DNA of 64,000 nucleotides, from assembly GCF_002454115.1 (NCBI RefSeq), contig NZ_DKIH01000007.1:12227-76226 (forward strand), written 5' to 3'. Shown piece by piece: positions 51,435-58,594 of this stretch; the first letter of the stretch is position 1, and each line of letters begins with the position of its first letter. Position numbers and translations under genes: made by a program. The notes beneath the pieces are model-generated. The model saw only the letters and a program-made list of their open reading frames with translations. It did not search any database and had not been told where the DNA came from. This DNA comes from Sphingopyxis sp. UBA6723. Its GTDB lineage: Bacteria > Pseudomonadota > Alphaproteobacteria > Sphingomonadales > Sphingomonadaceae.

Positions 51435-52105
51435 TGACCCGCTCCCTCCGTCGCGTACTGACTGCCGCCGCCGCGGTGCTCGCCGCCGCCTGGGCCGCTC
51501 CCGCCGCGGCCGAGGGCGGCTGTCCCGCGGGCATGATGCCATCGGGCCAGCAGCAGGCGGGCACTGAGAATTCGGGTGTCTATATTCCCGTCTGTGTTCC
51601 CGGCAGCCGCAACGGCGGGGGCGACGACGCCGCGGCCCCCAGCCAACCCGTCGAGGCCTGGCGCCGCGTCCTCGCACCGCTCACGCGCCCGCCCAAGGGC
51701 TGGCAGCCTTTATGGCTGGCCTTTCGCGAATATAAGAATTGGCGCACCAAGGAGTCGCACTACATCCTCACGGCGGGGCACCCCACTTATGCCGCGGCGG
51801 TCGAGGCCTATCAGACCGAATGCCTGCGCGTGAACGGGCCGCAGTTCAACATCGGGTCGTGCATGGGATGGAGCGCCGATCAGTCGACCTATTTCTCGAT
51901 CCTGCGCAGTCCGGACAATGTCTACACCATCGGCTACGGCAATTCGCCGGAGGAAACGCTGAACCTCCCGACATGCAACTTCTACGCCCAGCAGGCGCGC
52001 GAACTGGGCCGCACCGAACTGCTGGGCCGCCCCTGCGCGGTGGAGGTCATCGGCATCTATCGGAACGCCATCGTCCCTGAACCGAAAGGCAAGCGCAAAC
52101 GCTAA
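51434..52105 (+). CDS. Exported partner protein D of the DUF4189 locus
   Basis: 223 residues with signal peptide ending PAAAEGG and the shared 'CPAGMMP' start, but only a single module: 'WQPLWLAFREYKNWRTKESHYIL', then 'AAAVEAYQTECLRV', 'IGSCMGWSADQSTYF', and a late 'CNFYAQQARELG' and 'PCAVEVIG'. It seems a diverged cousin of the DUF4189 modules. ATG overlaps the stop of C by one base. Basic tail GKRKR. Confidence 0.65.
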   Translation: MTRSLRRVLTAAAAVLAAAWAAPAAAEGGCPAGMMPSGQQQAGTENSGVYIPVCVPGSRNGGGDDAAAPSQPVEAWRRVLAPLTRPPKGWQPLWLAFREYKNWRTKESHYILTAGHPTYAAAVEAYQTECLRVNGPQFNIGSCMGWSADQSTYFSILRSPDNVYTIGYGNSPEETLNLPTCNFYAQQARELGRTELLGRPCAVEVIGIYRNAIVPEPKGKRKR

Positions 52106-52519
52106 AGCATCGTGCGTTGAATCCGCACCATCGCCAAACCCGCTCGTGCTGGGCCTGTCGTAGCACCGTCCTTCTTCTTGCAGCGGCGAGAGGGTCGGCG
52201 CAGCACCCTGAATAAGCGATTCTCGCTCCGGATACCCACAGCGCAGCGGCACATGGCCGACACTCCCGCCCAGGGCGCAGAGTCCAAGGCGATTGCCGCT
52301 GCGTCCAGCGCGCTGCTCCCCCCATCGGAGCGGCGGCCACCCCGGGTCCGCCCGTGCAAAGGCCGTGGGTGACCCCGACGCGAATATAATGACCCGGGTC
52401 TCTGGAGCGGTTTTCATCGGCTGACAGTCGCGCATATAGAAAACATTCTCCGGATCAAAATAATAAAAACATCGTGAATTAGATAAAATTCCCCCCAAAA
52501 AAATTACCGAGGAGGCCGT
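52106..52519. other. Intergenic region with degraded repeat and promoter of the next gene
   Basis: 414 bases without a gene. 52138-52190 resembles a degraded member of a dispersed repeat (CTCGTGCTGGGCCTGTCGTAG). 52430-52505 is strikingly AT-rich, with poly-A/T runs directly before a GAGGAG ribosome site, and is the likely promoter for the di-iron gene at 52520. Confidence 0.4.
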
Positions 52520-53281
52520 GTGACTGTTTCAATAAAGGATCTAATCGAAGAATCTCTGGGCCATCGGGCTGTAAATCATCCATATCTGACCGCGCTGGCC
52601 GCCGATGACCTGCCCGATCCCGATTGGGCTTTGCGTGACTTTGCCGAACATTATTACGGCTATTCGCTGCATTTCCCGCGCTATCTGACCACCGTGATTT
52701 CCAAGCTGGAAACCCCCGCCCATCGTCACAGCCTGCTCCAGAATCTGACCGAGGAATCGGGCATTTACGATGATGAGGAATATGCCGAACTGGCCGCGGT
52801 CGGGGTCGAGCGCGAATGGATCGAAGGCATTCCGCATCCGCAACTGTTCCGCCGCTTTCGCGAAGCGACCGGCATCACCGCCCCCTATGTGCCAGAGGAT
52901 GACGCGATCGAACTGGTGTGCTGGCGCGAATCCTTCCTGACCACGCTGACCCATGGCTCGGCGGCCGAAGCCTTGGGCGCGCTCGGTCTTGGCACCGAAA
53001 ATATCGTCAGCACGATCTACGTCCCCTTCGTCAAGGCTCTCGCCCGCACCGACCTGCACCCGCGCGACACGGTGTTTTTCCCGCTCCACACCGCGGTCGA
53101 CGACCATCATCAGGAAGCGCTCGAGGAAATCTCGCTGGCCTTTGCCGCCACCCCGACCGGCAAGGGCGATCTGCGCCGCGGAATGATCAAGGCGCTGTCG
53201 CTCCGCTCGTCCTTCTGGGACTGGCTCTACGAACGCGCTCTGGCGCGCGCCGAACGTCCCGCCATGGCGATGGCCTTTTGA
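52520..53281 (+). CDS. Haem-oxygenase-like di-iron protein (HDO/CADD-like)
   Basis: 253-residue all-helical protein of the TenA/PqqC/haem-oxygenase fold. A His190-x3-Asp194-x2-His197 set in FFPLHTAVDDHHQEAL, with Glu150 (HGSAAEALG) and Glu78/79 (LTEESG), fits the di-iron ligands of the HDO group (CADD, UndA, BesC). Such enzymes cleave C-C or oxidise amines and amino acids. The actual substrate is unknown. GTG start at 52520 with GAGGAG upstream. Next gene is a cupin. Confidence 0.72.
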   Translation: MTVSIKDLIEESLGHRAVNHPYLTALAADDLPDPDWALRDFAEHYYGYSLHFPRYLTTVISKLETPAHRHSLLQNLTEESGIYDDEEYAELAAVGVEREWIEGIPHPQLFRRFREATGITAPYVPEDDAIELVCWRESFLTTLTHGSAAEALGALGLGTENIVSTIYVPFVKALARTDLHPRDTVFFPLHTAVDDHHQEALEEISLAFAATPTGKGDLRRGMIKALSLRSSFWDWLYERALARAERPAMAMAF

Positions 53282-53351
53282 CGGTCACCGCGCGGGGCCA
53301 CGGTGCGATGCGTCGCCCCGCGGCCCCCCGCGCCAACTGGAACACACTCGC

Positions 53352-53849
53352 ATGAACCCCGACTTGCTCGCCCTCGTCACCAATATCGAAGCGCGCCGCC
53401 CGCTCGCCGCCGACGCGCCGGTCAGCGCGTTTCGTGCCGACCCGGGCAACAGCCACCGCGAAATCTATCGCAACCGCAACGACAAGCTCGGCATCGATTT
53501 TGCCGTCGATGTCTTCGATTTTCCCGGCACCCAGGCGTTCGACGCGCGCGTCGTGCGGATTGCCGCGGGCCGCAACAACGAGCTCCACAAACATGCGCAT
53601 GAATCCTTGTTCTACATCATCAGCGGCAGTGCCGAGGTCCGTATCGGCGAGGCCACGCTGACGCTGAACGCCGGCGGGCTCGCCTTCGTCCCGCGCTGGG
53701 TGTTTCACCAGTCGAAAAACCTGTCGCAAACCGAAGAGCTGGTGATCCTGGCGATCACCGATTTCGGCCTGACCAAGGCGGTGCTCGGCGATTATGACAA
53801 ACGCACCCGGCTCGCCGCAAACGGCGCCGATGTGCTGGATCATGCCTGA
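53352..53849 (+). CDS. Cupin-domain protein
   Basis: 165 residues. Cupin motif 1 'NNELHKHAHESLFYIISGSAEVRIG' has the His-x-His-x3-Glu (HKHAHE) metal set and motif 2 'GGLAFVPRWVFHQSKN' the later His. A single domain, so a dimeric cupin or a substrate-binding regulator. It follows the di-iron gene by 70 bases in the same direction, suggesting a two-gene function. ATG 53352. Confidence 0.82.
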   Translation: MNPDLLALVTNIEARRPLAADAPVSAFRADPGNSHREIYRNRNDKLGIDFAVDVFDFPGTQAFDARVVRIAAGRNNELHKHAHESLFYIISGSAEVRIGEATLTLNAGGLAFVPRWVFHQSKNLSQTEELVILAITDFGLTKAVLGDYDKRTRLAANGADVLDHA

Positions 53850-53887
53850 TCCAGCCCGCACGGCACAGCGAGGCCGCAGGTCAGGGA

Positions 53888-54532
53888 TCAGGCGGTCGTG
53901 CCGGTCAGTCCCAACCGCCGCCGGATGCGGCTGAGCGCCACCGGCGTGATTCCGATATAGCGGGCGATGTCGGCCTGGTGCAGCCGCGCCGCCAACCCGC
54001 CGTCGGCGGCGCAGAAATCGCGATAGCGCTGCTCGGCGCTGCGGCACAGCAGCGCCTCTTCGCGCCGCTGTTTCCGCGCTTGTAACCACGCCGCAAAGCG
54101 AGCGAAATCGCCCTGCAGGTCGCGGTCGGTGGTCAAGCTGCGATCGAGCCACGTCAGTGGTATTGCCGCAACGCGGCAGGGTTCCAGACAGGTCGCACCA
54201 AAGCGGGCGACGCCGTCCACCCCCAGGTCGCCGCTGGCCGTGAACAGCCCGCGGTCGGCGATGAAGCTTTTCACCCAATCCTCGCCCGCCGCGGTCAGAT
54301 AATGGAGCTTGACCAGCCCGCTTTCCAGCACCCACAGCTGCGTCGACGGGTCCGCGGCTGCAAACAACATGGTCCCCGCATCCTGGTCGCGCCCATGCCA
54401 CACGCCATCGGCGCGAGCGCGCGTCCGCAACCGGTCGGCCAGCGCGGCAGGATCGAAAAGCTGTGTCGATGAACCCAAGTCAATGCCTCGTACCGCTGGA
54501 CGTGGCACAGCACCACGACCATCCCATGCCAT
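53888..54532 (-). CDS. Crp/Fnr family transcriptional regulator
   Basis: 214 residues. Cyclic-nucleotide-binding-like barrel ('GTMLFAAADPSTQLWVLESGLVKLHYLTAAGEDWVKSFIADRGLF') and a C-terminal HTH 'ARLHQADIARYIGITPVALSRIRRRLGL' typical of the group. It has no FNR-type cysteine cluster, so it does not sense oxygen by a 4Fe-4S centre. The start is uncertain; ATG 54532 lies only nine bases from the divergent SDR start, so a later start is possible. Confidence 0.82.
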   Translation of the reverse strand: MAWDGRGAVPRPAVRGIDLGSSTQLFDPAALADRLRTRARADGVWHGRDQDAGTMLFAAADPSTQLWVLESGLVKLHYLTAAGEDWVKSFIADRGLFTASGDLGVDGVARFGATCLEPCRVAAIPLTWLDRSLTTDRDLQGDFARFAAWLQARKQRREEALLCRSAEQRYRDFCAADGGLAARLHQADIARYIGITPVALSRIRRRLGLTGTTA

Positions 54533-54541
54533 GGAGTTAGA

Positions 54542-55276
54542 ATGTCGCAGCTGTTGTCGCAACCGGGCACCGTCCTCATCACCGGCACCACCTCGGGCAT
54601 CGGCGCCGCCCTTGCCGCACAGCTGCTCGCCGCCGGGCAACGCATCATCGCGGTATCGCGCCGCGCCGCCGAGGGTGCGCCCGCACCCGGCCTCACCGCT
54701 TATGCCTGCGATCTCGCCGATCCGCAGGCGACCGAGGCGTGCTTCGCGCGCATCGCCGCCGACCATCCCGACATCGCGCTGGTCATCAACAACGCTGCTA
54801 TTCAGCTTGCCGTGCGGCTCGACGATCCGACGCTCGACGCCGCGGCGCTGCAGGGCGAGGTGGCGATCAATCTGCTCGCCCCTGCGATCATCGCCCGAGC
54901 GCTGCTGCCCGTCCTGCGCGCGCGCGTGGAGCCGACCGCGATCGTCAACATCTCGTCGGGCCTCGCCTTCCATCCCAAGACCACGACCGCGCTCTATTGC
55001 GCCAGCAAGGCGGCGCTGCACAGCCTGACCCGGTCGCTGCGCTATCAGGTCGAAGGCACGCGGGTGCGGGTGATCGAGGCGATCCTGCCGCTGGTCGACA
55101 CGCCGATGACCGCCGGGCGCGGCAGCGGCAAGCTGAGCGCCGAGGCCGCCGCGGCGGCGATCATCGCCGGCATCAAGCGCGGCCAGAACGACATCTATGT
55201 CGGCAAGGCGCGGCTGCTGCCCTTGCTCGGCCGCATCGCCCCCGCTATTCCCGCTGCGATGCTGAAACGCACATGA
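54542..55276 (+). CDS. Short-chain dehydrogenase/reductase (DltE-like)
   Basis: 244 residues. NAD(P) motif 'VLITGTTSGIGAALAAQLL' and the active YxxxK in 'LYCASKAALHSL', with Ser in NISSGLAF. The closing segment 'GIKRGQNDIYVGKARLL' is like the DltE subgroup. Substrate unknown. Divergent from the Crp-type gene; overlaps the VTT gene by four bases. Confidence 0.88.
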   Translation: MSQLLSQPGTVLITGTTSGIGAALAAQLLAAGQRIIAVSRRAAEGAPAPGLTAYACDLADPQATEACFARIAADHPDIALVINNAAIQLAVRLDDPTLDAAALQGEVAINLLAPAIIARALLPVLRARVEPTAIVNISSGLAFHPKTTTALYCASKAALHSLTRSLRYQVEGTRVRVIEAILPLVDTPMTAGRGSGKLSAEAAAAAIIAGIKRGQNDIYVGKARLLPLLGRIAPAIPAAMLKRT

Positions 55277-55917
55277 AAGACCTGCTCCGCGTCGCGCTGA
55301 TCCTCGCGCTGATCTTCGCCTCGACCTTCGTCATCATCCAGGGCACCGGGCTGGTTACCGAGGAGGGCGTGCGCGCCTTTCTGGCCGATGCCCATGCGAT
55401 CCACCCCGGCTGGTTCGTCCTGCTCGTCATCGTGCTGCTCGTCGTCGACCTGCTGATCGCGGTGCCGACGATGGCGACGATCCTGCTCGCGGGTTATATT
55501 CTCGGCCCCATCGTCGGCGGCGCCGCAGCGGCCACGGGGCTGATGCTGCTCGGCACGCTCGGCTATGGCCTTGGTTTCCGTTTCGGCCGCCCGATCCTCG
55601 CCCGGCTGTTCGGCGACGACAGTCGTCTCGCGGGGATCGAGGCCGCTTTTGCCCGCAACGACCTGCTCGTGCTGTTCACTTGCCAGGCGCTGCCGATCCT
55701 CCCCGAACTCAGCTGCACCCTCGCCGGGGTCGCGCGGATGCGCTTTACCCGCTTTCTGCTGGGCTATGGCGTCGGCGTCGTCCCCTTTGCCTTCATCGTC
55801 GCGTGGGGCGGGTCGGCGAGCACCGCCGCCGACCCCTCACCGGCGATCTACACCGCCATCGGGGTCAGCGCCGCGCTGCTGATCGCGTGGCGCGCGCTTC
55901 GCCGCCGGACGGCATAG
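55273..55917 (+). CDS. VTT/TVP38 (DedA-like) membrane protein
   Basis: 214 residues, five or six helices, with the family core 'MATILLAGYILGPIVGGAAAATGLMLLGTLGYGLGFRFGRP' and 'LLVLFTCQALPILPELSCTLAGVARMRFTRFLLGYGVG'. The family includes lipid scramblases and flippases. Coupled to the SDR gene by an ATGA overlap, which hints at joint work on a membrane lipid. Confidence 0.82.
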   Translation: MKDLLRVALILALIFASTFVIIQGTGLVTEEGVRAFLADAHAIHPGWFVLLVIVLLVVDLLIAVPTMATILLAGYILGPIVGGAAAATGLMLLGTLGYGLGFRFGRPILARLFGDDSRLAGIEAAFARNDLLVLFTCQALPILPELSCTLAGVARMRFTRFLLGYGVGVVPFAFIVAWGGSASTAADPSPAIYTAIGVSAALLIAWRALRRRTA

Positions 55918-55951
55918 ACAGCCGCGACCATTGCCCCTATCATCGCGCCAT

Positions 55952-56044
55952 CCCCGGGGAGCCGCGCGCGTGATCGCCGGTTGAGAGCGGAATACACCGC
56001 GACCCGTTGAACCTGATCCGGATAATACCGGCGGAGGGAGGGTC
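55952..56044 (+). promoter_or_regulatory. TPP riboswitch (THI element)
   Basis: The conserved THI-box parts are present in order: CCGGGGAGCC, GTTGAGAGCGG, then ACCCGTTGAACCTGATCCGG followed by ATAATACCGGCGGAGGGAGGG. It lies 55 bases before thiC. Thiamine diphosphate binding to this element is known to shut thiC expression. Confidence 0.93.
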
Positions 56045-56072
56045 GGTATTCCAAGCCCGGAATCCCCATTCT

Positions 56073-56092
56073 CGCTCCGAACCTTTGGAGCG
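56073..56092 (+). promoter_or_regulatory. Hairpin covering the thiC ribosome-binding site
   Basis: CGCTCC, loop of eight bases, GGAGCG: the GGAG at 56087-56090 is the only Shine-Dalgarno of thiC and is fully paired in this hairpin. It would form when the riboswitch is bound, giving translational control. The switching model is inference. Confidence 0.6.
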
Positions 56093-56099
56093 AACAGAC

Positions 56100-57992
56100 A
56101 TGGCCGACATCGACAGCCGCCTCGACAAGACGCAAGCCCAGCCCATCGGCGTCACCACCGGCCCGATCCGCGGCAGCCGCAAGATTCACGTCGCGACCCA
56201 GACCGGCAGCGGCATCCGCGTCGCGATGCGCGAGATCCTGCTCGAACCCTCGTCGGGCGAGCCGCCCGTCCGCGTCTATGACACCAGCGGCCCCTACACC
56301 GACGCGAACGCGACGATCGACATCAACGCCGGCCTCCCCGAAATCCGCGCTGAGTGGATCCGCGGCCGCGGCGACGTCCAAGAGGTCACCCAGCGCGAGG
56401 TGAAGCCCGAGGATAATGGCCAGCTCGGCCCCGACCGCAGCGGCGGCGTCCCCGCCTTCCCCAACGTGCGCCGCAAGGTGCTGCGCGCCAAACCCGGCCA
56501 GAACGTCAGCCAGATGCACTACGCCCGCCGCGGCATCATCACGCCCGAGATGGAATATGTTGCCGAGCGCGAAAATCTCGGCCGCGCCCGCCTGTCCGAA
56601 TACAAACGCGACGGCGAAAGCTTCGGCGCCAGCATCCCCGATTACGTCACCCCCGAATTCGTCCGCGACGAGGTTGCCCGCGGCCGCGCGATCATCCCCA
56701 GCAACATCAACCATCCCGAAAGCGAGCCGATGGCGATCGGCCGCAACTTCCTCGTCAAGATCAACGCCAATATCGGCAACAGCGCGGTCGCCAGCGACGT
56801 CGCGGCCGAGGTCGACAAGATGGTCTGGTCGATCCGCTGGGGCGCCGACACCGTCATGGACCTGTCGACCGGGCGCAACATCCACGACACGCGCGAATGG
56901 ATCATCCGCAACTCGCCCGTCCCGATCGGCACCGTCCCCATCTATCAGGCGCTGGAGAAAGTCGGCGGCGTCGCCGAGGACCTGACCTGGGAAATCTTTG
57001 CCGACACGCTGATCGAACAGGCCGAACAGGGCGTCGACTATTTCACCATCCATGCGGGTGTTCGTTTGCCCTACGTCCCCCTCGCGGCCAAGCGCATGAC
57101 CGGCATCGTGTCGCGCGGCGGCAGCATCATGGCGAAATGGTGCCTCGCGCATCACAAGGAAAGCTTCCTCTACGAACGCTTCGACGAGATTACCGAGATC
57201 ATGAAGGCCTATGACGTCGCCTACAGCCTTGGCGATGGCCTGCGCCCCGGCAGCATCTATGACGCGAACGACGAGGCGCAGTTCGCCGAGCTCTACACGC
57301 TGGGCGAGCTCACCAAGCGCGCCTGGGCGCAGGATGTTCAGGTGATGATCGAGGGGCCGGGCCACGTCCCGATGCACAAGATCAAGGAGAATATGGAAAA
57401 GCAGCTGGAGGCGTGCGGCGAGGCGCCCTTCTATACCTTGGGGCCGCTCACGACCGACATCGCGCCGGGTTACGACCATATCACCAGCGGCATCGGCGCC
57501 GCGCAGATCGGCTGGTACGGCACCGCGATGCTTTGCTACGTCACGCCGAAGGAGCATCTGGGCCTGCCCGACCGTGACGATGTGAAGGTCGGCGTCGTCA
57601 CCTACAAACTCGCCGCCCACGCCGCCGACCTTGCCAAGGGCCACCCCGCCGCGCAAGTCCGCGACGACGCGCTGAGCAAAGCCCGCTTCGAATTCCGCTG
57701 GCGCGACCAGTTCAACCTGAGCCTCGATCCCGACACGGCGGAGCAGTACCACGACCAGACCTTGCCAGCCGAAGGCGCCAAGACCGCGCATTTCTGCAGC
57801 ATGTGCGGTCCGAAGTTCTGCTCGATGAAGATCAGTCAGGAGGTGCGCGAGTTTGCCCGCTTGCAAAATCAAGATGCCGAAGGCTTCATCGCCGTCGAGG
57901 AGGCCGAAAAAGGCATGGCGCAGATGAGCGAGGTCTATGAGGAATCGGGGCGTGAGCTTTATCTGGGTTCGGGCGGGCGCGAACACGACTGA
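56100..57992 (+). CDS. thiC: Phosphomethylpyrimidine synthase
   Basis: 630-residue radical-SAM enzyme that rearranges AIR to HMP phosphate in thiamine synthesis. The C-terminal CxxCxxxxC iron-sulfur motif is visible (CSMCGPKFCSM). Elsewhere 'DTVMDLSTGRNIHDTREWI' and 'FTIHAGV' and 'MIEGPGHVPMHKI' match the family. ATG 56100 follows the riboswitch. AIR also feeds purE-purK, so purines and thiamine share this precursor. The stop overlaps the DUF2199 start by one base. Confidence 0.97.
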   Translation: MADIDSRLDKTQAQPIGVTTGPIRGSRKIHVATQTGSGIRVAMREILLEPSSGEPPVRVYDTSGPYTDANATIDINAGLPEIRAEWIRGRGDVQEVTQREVKPEDNGQLGPDRSGGVPAFPNVRRKVLRAKPGQNVSQMHYARRGIITPEMEYVAERENLGRARLSEYKRDGESFGASIPDYVTPEFVRDEVARGRAIIPSNINHPESEPMAIGRNFLVKINANIGNSAVASDVAAEVDKMVWSIRWGADTVMDLSTGRNIHDTREWIIRNSPVPIGTVPIYQALEKVGGVAEDLTWEIFADTLIEQAEQGVDYFTIHAGVRLPYVPLAAKRMTGIVSRGGSIMAKWCLAHHKESFLYERFDEITEIMKAYDVAYSLGDGLRPGSIYDANDEAQFAELYTLGELTKRAWAQDVQVMIEGPGHVPMHKIKENMEKQLEACGEAPFYTLGPLTTDIAPGYDHITSGIGAAQIGWYGTAMLCYVTPKEHLGLPDRDDVKVGVVTYKLAAHAADLAKGHPAAQVRDDALSKARFEFRWRDQFNLSLDPDTAEQYHDQTLPAEGAKTAHFCSMCGPKFCSMKISQEVREFARLQNQDAEGFIAVEEAEKGMAQMSEVYEESGRELYLGSGGREHD

Positions 57993-58585
57993 TGAGCGGA
58001 GGGGGCTTGTTCGGAAAGCTGTTCGGAGGGCGAAAGCCGTCCGCGCTTCAGCTTCTGCAATCAGCCCACTGGAAATGCGCGAGCTGCGATGTCGAGCATG
58101 AAGGCATGTTCGACATCGGCGCGCTGGCCCCCGATCATTGGGGCGACGCCGAACAGCTCGAACCCAACAGCGCGCTACGGCTCGACGGCGATTTCCTGTC
58201 CGAAGATTTCTGCGTGATCGACGGTCAGCATTTCTTCGTCCGCTGCGTCTTCGATATCCCCGTCCACGGGTTACCCGAAAAATTCGGCTACGGCGTCTGG
58301 TCGACCCTCTCGCGCGAAAATTTCGACCGCTATATCGACGGTTTCGACGACGGCAAATACAGCGATATGGGGCCATGGTGGGGCTGGTTCGCGAACAACC
58401 TCAAGGGTTTTCCCGAAACGCTCAATCAAGGCTGCTGGGTCTATCCGCAGTTGGGCCGACAACGACCGGCGATCAGCCTAGACGACGATGCACACGACCT
58501 GACGATTGCGCAGCTAGACGGCATCAGCCCGGAGCGGCTGCTTGAACTTTACGCCGAATATGGTCACGCGCCCGACGTAAGCTGA
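57992..58585 (+). CDS. DUF2199-like protein
   Basis: 197 residues. A CASCDVEHEGM motif with a Cys-x2-Cys pair leads into 'DFCVIDGQHFFVRCVFDIPV' and 'WWGWFANNLKGFPETL', which match DUF2199. ATG 57992 overlaps the thiC stop. Probably cytoplasmic; role unknown. Converges with the low-GC ATPase gene, nine bases apart. Confidence 0.82.
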   Translation: MSGGGLFGKLFGGRKPSALQLLQSAHWKCASCDVEHEGMFDIGALAPDHWGDAEQLEPNSALRLDGDFLSEDFCVIDGQHFFVRCVFDIPVHGLPEKFGYGVWSTLSRENFDRYIDGFDDGKYSDMGPWWGWFANNLKGFPETLNQGCWVYPQLGRQRPAISLDDDAHDLTIAQLDGISPERLLELYAEYGHAPDVS

Positions 58586-58594
58586 TCATTGAGA

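Noticed and set aside
52138..52190. Transposase remnant in the 52.1-52.5 kb gap
   Set aside because: Only a degraded single repeat arm is visible; no transposase-like peptide in any frame.
55848..58376. 842-codon open frame antisense to thiC
   Set aside because: It crosses the riboswitch and several genes on the other strand; thiC is certain.
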